Shown here one piece after another: positions 59,053-64,000 of a DNA stretch of 64,000 nt. The DNA comes from Macrostomum hystrix (lineage: Eukaryota; Platyhelminthes; Macrostomidae), in the NCBI GenBank assembly GCA_950097015.1, contig CATNEN010000011.1:4306501-4370500 (forward strand), read 5' to 3'. Below the pieces are notes generated by a model. It saw nothing but the letters and a program-made list of their open reading frames with translations, did no database searches and had not been told where the DNA came from. How positions within the stretch are numbered: position 1 is the first letter of the stretch; the number at the start of each line of letters is the position of its first letter. Both the position numbers and the translations under genes were made by a program.

Positions 59053-60197
59053 CAATTATCGTAGACTTATGTCGTAGGCCCTCTCTCTTTACTTTTATTT
59101 CTTATCTGCAAAAACTGTACTTATTATAAATTTAGCTTTTCTTACTATTATTTATCTCTGCCTTCACTATATGATATGGTTATTCTATAGCTATCTAACT
59201 CAGAACGATATTATTATCTACCTATGATAGCGATTTTGTGTCCGAGCGGCAAGACACCTTATAATACTGCACTGATTTTAACCAACCCTATTGAGCATCC
59301 AATGGATTAAAGTTGTCTAATTCAACACGAATATTATTATTATATCTATAACCTTCCATATTCAGAACGTTTTTCCTTATATTATTCTAAAGCAATAATT
59401 AACACAAGAACAACTCCAATTTATTTCACTCAGTTCTCTCTTCCTAAGATCTATTTCCCTAGTCTCCTCTTTTGTATTTCGGGACAAAAACGTCAAGTCA
59501 CTATAGGCAAAAATCGCATGATATATATAGTATTTTGGGCGGGGGCTGGTAAGCGCATTTAAACAACTGAAATTGTTTGCAAAATAATGTTGGACAATTT
59601 GGCGTAAATTCAACTTTAGGTTTTACGGGAATATTTCATGGGCCTGCCTCAACTGGCTTCCCTTAATGCAATTTTGGAAAAATGAGATAAAATGTATGAC
59701 AAAATTGCAGAAAATTATACAGTACAAGGTGCACAAAGAAAACAGGGAGCATTGGCATAAAATGACATGGCCAAATAAAAGCACATATGACAAATCGCAT
59801 GAGTACAAATGACAGGAATAAAGTTCGCATGAAAATAGAGAATGAATTAAAATATAGCACAATTTGAGTAGAAAAATTACAAACATGACAATATTTGCAT
59901 AAACTAAAGATAATAAGCATTAGCGCGGATTGAGTATTAAAATTGCGCGCGACGAAATAGCAATCGCAAAGAAAATTGAAGAATCAAAACTTCATACTAG
60001 GTGGGAACAGAACATTGCGGGGCCAGCGAAGGTAAGTGCCTAGCCACCTAATTTCGATATTGAGTAGTACATTATTAAATGGGTAAGGGTTCGCATTAAG
60101 AGAGTGTCTAGCGTATTTAATAGCCTGTTTAAATGCAACAATCACCTTTTCGTGGTTGTAGAATTCAAGCAGGGTGTCAAGGGCCCACCGTACCAAT
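59053..60197. other. A+T-rich region, possibly 3' part of the retroelement
   Basis: No recognised gene. A minus-strand frame at 59984-60196 has residues like LRWPRNVLFPP but no known domain. A long terminal repeat would be expected on this side of the element; I could not identify one without a second copy to compare. Confidence 0.35.
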
Positions 60198-60905
60198 TCA
60201 CGCTGCGGCAGTTAGGTACCGTTTTATTGGCATCAGATGCAGACGATAATGGTCTCGCTGTTTCGGCGCGAGGCTGTCCAGCACCACCTTGAACGGGTCC
60301 CCCTCGTCCGATTCCAGAGGCTCCGGTTGTCCGTCCGCTCCGTCGGCATACATCAGCTCCATCTCTTCTGGCTGGTGCTGTTGTGGCGGCAGCTGTGCTT
60401 GTAGCGGCTGTGATGTCCTCGGCGGCTGTAACTGCGACTTCGGCACCGTCGATGGCATCACCGAGGATGCGTTCACAGGCACCGTCGGGCAGGATATCGA
60501 CTCCCTGGCTGCCGCTTGTTTCGGCTGAATCTGCCGATTCCTCCATGATTGTGGGTCCATGCCTCTGGAGGGTCGGCGACCTCTTGGCTTTCCAGTAGGC
60601 TGCGGCTGGCTAGGTAGTAGCACACAGGACCTAACTTCGACCTCCGGCTGTCTTCCTTCCACGACTGCGGTCGGGGCCTGTGCTTTCATGTGCTTTACGC
60701 GTTCTTCTGGAATCGGTATTCTTGATGCAGGACGCTTCCGCGAATTTGCCACGTTCTGCTGTTCTGATGAGCCAGGCATAACGACTACTGATTGTAACTT
60801 CGGCTTGCTAGCGACTCCAATTGGCTTAGGTGCAGTACGCATTCTGGATGGGGCTGCCAACTCACATTCATTGCTCTCGTTTTCCTTCTCTTGAACTTTC
60901 TACTG
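60198..60905 (-). CDS. Pro/Gln-rich frame downstream of the retroelement polymerase
   Basis: A minus-strand frame of about 235 codons, open from just after a stop near 60904 to TGA/TAA at 60198. It is rich in Pro, Gln, Ser and Lys, with no recognised domain; the end is SLAPKQRDHYRLHLMPIKR. It follows the integrase region on the same strand, so it may be a third open reading frame of the element (envelope or other accessory) or part of a gag-like protein from a neighbouring insertion. Coding status is uncertain. Confidence 0.35.
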
Positions 60906-61042
60906 GTGATAAATCTATGGTAATACTTTCTATTAATCTGTCGAATTCATCTACATCTATGACATCCTCAATCTCCTCTCTTTGGTTCATTTGCAACACG
61001 CTTACTAATTCTCCTAGACCTATAAAATCTTTCAGATTAAGA

Positions 61043-62557
61043 TTTATTTCGATGAGCTATTAAAACATTACCTTCTAAGATGCCTTCTTTCTCCTTCTGA
61101 ATCCTAAATACTACATCTGAAATTTTCTCTAGCACTCTATAAGCTGATCGCTGCTTCCTATGGAACTTACGCGATTCTTCAGCATCAAGCTGTGGATTGT
61201 TTAATAAAACTAGACTTCCTACTTAAATCTCCTTTGGCGATGCATTGACTTTCGCTCCTTCCTCTCGGTGCTTTGCTACTCCTTCTAACTTTCTTTTCAC
61301 TATTTCATTAGCTGTTCTTAATCTTTCTGCATGATCTGCTACATAGGATGGATAGCTTGCATAAATTTTAGGCTTTATAATTTGTGTGTCAATCGGTAGA
61401 ACAGGTTCTCTTCCGAATAGTAGGAAGTGTGGAGAATATCCGGTAGTTTGATTATTGCTGGTACGCATAGCAACTAAGGCTGCTGGAATCATTAAATCCC
61501 AGTCATTATGATCTTTCTCTATTAAGCAAGTAATTATTGCTTTAACCTGTTTATTAAATCTTTCGACAAGTCCATTACTCTGAGCATGATACGGGGTAGT
61601 GCAAGTATGCTTTACATTGTACAACTCACAGAACGCTTTAAACTGCCTGCTTGTAAATGTCTTCCCGTTATCTGTGTGAATCCAGTGGCATTGGCCATAC
61701 TCAGAAAATATTCTTTCATGTAGGATTTTAATAACAGTATCGGACTTTTGATTTCGAACATGGAACGCGAAAGGGTACTTTGTGGTACTGTCCACCACAG
61801 TGAGTATATAGCGATGCCCTCTTATACTCTCTTTGGATATGGGACCAATCAAATCACAGTGTAAGCGGAAAAATGGTTCGCAAACTGGGAATGATTGTAT
61901 TGGAGCTTGGATTCTATGTCCTCTCTTGCTCTCTAGGCAATCGATACACTCAGCAATGTACCTTTCCACTGAAGTGACTAAACCTGGTCTCCAGAATCTT
62001 TGCTTGACCTTATGGATAGTTTTGTCTCTTCCGAGGTGTCCGGCTAGCGGGTTTTTATGTAAATCGCAAAACACTAGCATGTCCAAGGACTTAGGTAAGA
62101 CAACTTTCCAGTCTCCTTCATCTTCTATGATTAATATTCCATTCTCGACTTCCATTTTCTCATAGAACTTACTCATCTGTCTAAAACTAGCATTATAAAC
62201 TTCGTTAGATAATACAACAGGATATGTAATCTTTCTCTCCTTCCATTCAATCAGCTGTTTAATTTCAGGGTCCTCCTGCGGAGTTGTTATTATCTGTTCA
62301 CGCTTCAATGGGATAGGTAAGTAATCTGTCAACAACTTTTCACATTTATAACTATCTAATTCCGGCGTATCAATTCGTTTGATAAGATCTGGCTCATCTA
62401 TGCATGGACTCTGACGCATAAAGCTGGAGTCGGCTTTTGCACTTTTGGCCTTTTCTTCTCCCTTTCCTGAGATAATAGACTCGATCCGGGTAACTGCAAT
62501 AGTTGGATTCGTAGTCAAGCTCTCTCCTTCTACTGAAACAATTGGCGACTGGGTTCA
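61043..62557 (-). pseudogene. Retroelement integrase (with internal stop)
   Basis: After a TGA at 62557-62555, the frame is open to a TAA at 61225-61223. The zinc-binding module is seen as AGHLGRDKTIH and the CIDC pair. The catalytic core shows its three acidic residues in CDLIGPI, IHTDNGKTF and GLVERFNKQ. A short region with LLFGREP follows. Past the TAA the same frame stays open to about 61043 and has the character of an integrase C-terminal domain, so the TAA appears to be a disabling mutation. The enzyme would insert element DNA into the genome. Confidence 0.8.
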
Positions 62558-63830
62558 GCACATGGGCTCTACCTTTGTCTCTGCCTTCTGTTCTACTTTC
62601 GCACTTACGCCTTCTGTACTTTCCTTAACAGTTTCCATAGGTCTCCGGGATAAACTATCTGCATTCTGGTGCAACGCACCCTTACGATGCTCTACATAAA
62701 ACTGGAACTCATTCAGGCGTTCTATCCACCTGCCTAAAATTCCTTGGGCTTCGGTCTGCCTAAGCAACCAGATTATGGCCTTATGATCAGTACGAGCTAA
62801 AAAATTTTTACCTAGTAAATAAAAACGGAAATGCTTCATAGCATCTACTAAAGCTAACAATTCCTTCTTTGTAATGAGATAACGCTTTTCTGATTCCTTC
62901 ATTGCTCGACTGAAGTATGCTATGGGTCGTTCGACACCATCGGACTGAATCTGGCCTAAGCATGCGCCAATCCTTCCGTCACTGGCGTCCGTATCCAACA
63001 CCATGATAACCTTTTCATCTTCTACGAATTCAGGATATGCTAAGACCTCTGTTGACATCATTCTAGTCTTTAATTGCTCAAACGCTTCATTATGCACTGA
63101 TTTCCATTTCTCTTGAAAATTCTGTACTCCCTTCCGAGTTAACTGGAATAATGGGTGCGCTACTTCAGCATAGTTTTTCACGAAACGGCTATAATAATTG
63201 CACAGGCCTAAAAAGCTTCGTAATTCATTCACATCCTTTGGCGTCGGCCAAGTTCGAATAGCTTCTATTTTATCCCCATCTGTAAGAATGCCTTCTGTGC
63301 TAATCACGTGCCCTAAGTATTTCAATTCCCTATGGAACAAATTGCACTTTTTCGGGCGTAGCTTTAAACCTGCTGTTATCAGCCTTTGAAAAACCTCTCT
63401 TAGATGTGACAAATGATCTTCAAAAGTTTTGGAATAAGTAACTATGTCAACGATATAGGACATTGCAAATTTATGTTGGATTCCTAGGAGCACTAAATTC
63501 ATTAGCCTCTGGAAAGTTCCTGGGGCATTGGAAAGTCCTTGCGCCATTACCTCATACTCAAACTGTCCACGAGTAAGGGTAGAAACTCGGTCATAAATTT
63601 ATGTTCCTCTTTAATCGGGACCTGCCAATAGCCAGAATTGAGGTCCAGACTGCTAAAGAATTGACTTCCTGACAAATACGAAAATGTCTGATGGATGTTG
63701 GGAAGCGGATAAGGAACATAATTCACTCGAGAATTAAAAACTCTAAAATCACTGACTATGCGTATTGATCCATCTTTCTTAGGCACAATCACCAATGGAG
63801 TGGAATAAGTAGAATCCCGGGAAAAAAAAC
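62555..63830 (-). pseudogene. Retroelement reverse transcriptase and RNase H (frameshifted)
   Basis: The first part (63830-63547) holds VIVPKKDGSIRIVSDFR and FSSLDLNSGYWQVP, typical of the RT fingers and first catalytic Asp. A one-base shift near 63590 moves the frame. The second part (to 62555) starts around QGLSNAPGTFQR and has the palm motif as YIVDI, where working enzymes have Y-x-D-D, so one metal-binding Asp is replaced by Val. RNase H follows with LDTDASD, ACLGQ, KKELLALVDAMKHFRFYL and RTDHKAI. The frame ends at a TGA that is in the same frame as the integrase region. Confidence 0.8.
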
Positions 63831-63849
63831 AAGCCAAACTTGCCAAGTT

Positions 63850-63998
63850 TTGGCTTGCAAACTTACGCGTACATTGATGTAAACTAAATGCATAATGTCC
63901 AACGGAGCATCCTCAGGAACTCTAATTAATTGGGAAAGGATACTTGGACCTTTCACTCCTTTACAAGGCCTCTCCGGGACGGCGTCGATAACGTGCAT
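63850..63998 (-). pseudogene. Possible CACTA/En-Spm-like transposase fragment
   Basis: A minus-strand frame containing CKGVKGPSILSQLIRVPED followed by APLDIMHLVY. This resembles the GVKGPS..L...F...G...D.MH block common in CACTA-type transposases. It is cut by the window edge on one side and by the gypsy-like sequence on the other. A GTAAGT lies at the end of the similarity, so it may be a spliced exon. Confidence 0.35.
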
Positions 63999-64000
63999 CT

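Larger units (their letters stand above)
60910..63830 (-). mobile_element. Decayed Ty3/gypsy-type LTR retrotransposon, polymerase region
   Basis: On the minus strand the order is reverse transcriptase (from about 63830), RNase H, zinc-binding integrase, core integrase and C-terminal tail. This order (RT, RNase H, then IN) defines Ty3/gypsy-type elements. No gag, protease or long terminal repeat is seen in the window. The left part of RT is missing and the join at about 63830-63860 is to unrelated sequence. The copy is dead: see the two polymerase entries. Confidence 0.85.

Overview
This window is nuclear DNA from an invertebrate animal. Genes are split by GT-AG introns, coding exons are noticeably richer in G+C than the A+T-rich DNA around them, and the spaces hold tRNA-derived SINEs, long satellites and decayed transposons. 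A ciliary RPGRIP1L gene, an invertebrate-type SYD-1 with PDZ, C2 and RhoGAP domains, and a Na,K-ATPase indicate a ciliated bilaterian. A flatworm or other lophotrochozoan is my best guess, but the sequence does not settle it.

Four spliced genes could be rebuilt with every exon junction in phase. On the minus strand, positions 515-11388 hold a 12-exon RPGRIP1L gene (ciliary transition zone, about 1367 aa). Its 5.1-kb first intron contains an intronless gene on the same strand (6674-10291, 1205 aa) for a single-pass membrane protein I cannot name. Next, 13203-20742 (minus) is an 8-exon P-type ATPase alpha subunit of about 1085 aa. It has a long N-terminal extension and a lysine in TM5 where Na,K-ATPases almost always have an ion-coordinating asparagine. 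On the plus strand, 35147-46906 is a 4-exon SYD-1-like synaptic RhoGAP gene. At 48778-50549 (minus) lies a 2-exon OXA1L-like mitochondrial insertase gene.

The 14-kb space between the ATPase and SYD-1 genes carries two striking satellites: a 22-copy 54-bp array (22630-23822), and a roughly 2.2-kb array of a 20-bp unit (27336-29497) with a 29-unit, 580-bp higher-order repeat. Two tRNA-derived SINE families are scattered through introns and spacers. ATPase introns also hold a 15-bp minisatellite that fills most of one intron and a four-fold tandem duplication of a splice acceptor with the edge of its exon.

From about 50.6 kb to the right end I find no intact gene. This part holds an HSP70 N-terminal fragment, an OTU-protease-like remnant, several short tandem arrays, and a decayed Ty3/gypsy-type polymerase on the minus strand. 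That polymerase has a frameshift, two in-frame stops and a damaged reverse-transcriptase active site, and it abuts a fragment that may come from a CACTA-like transposase. No rRNA, intact tRNA gene or CRISPR array was found. The most promising biology is the substituted Na pump.
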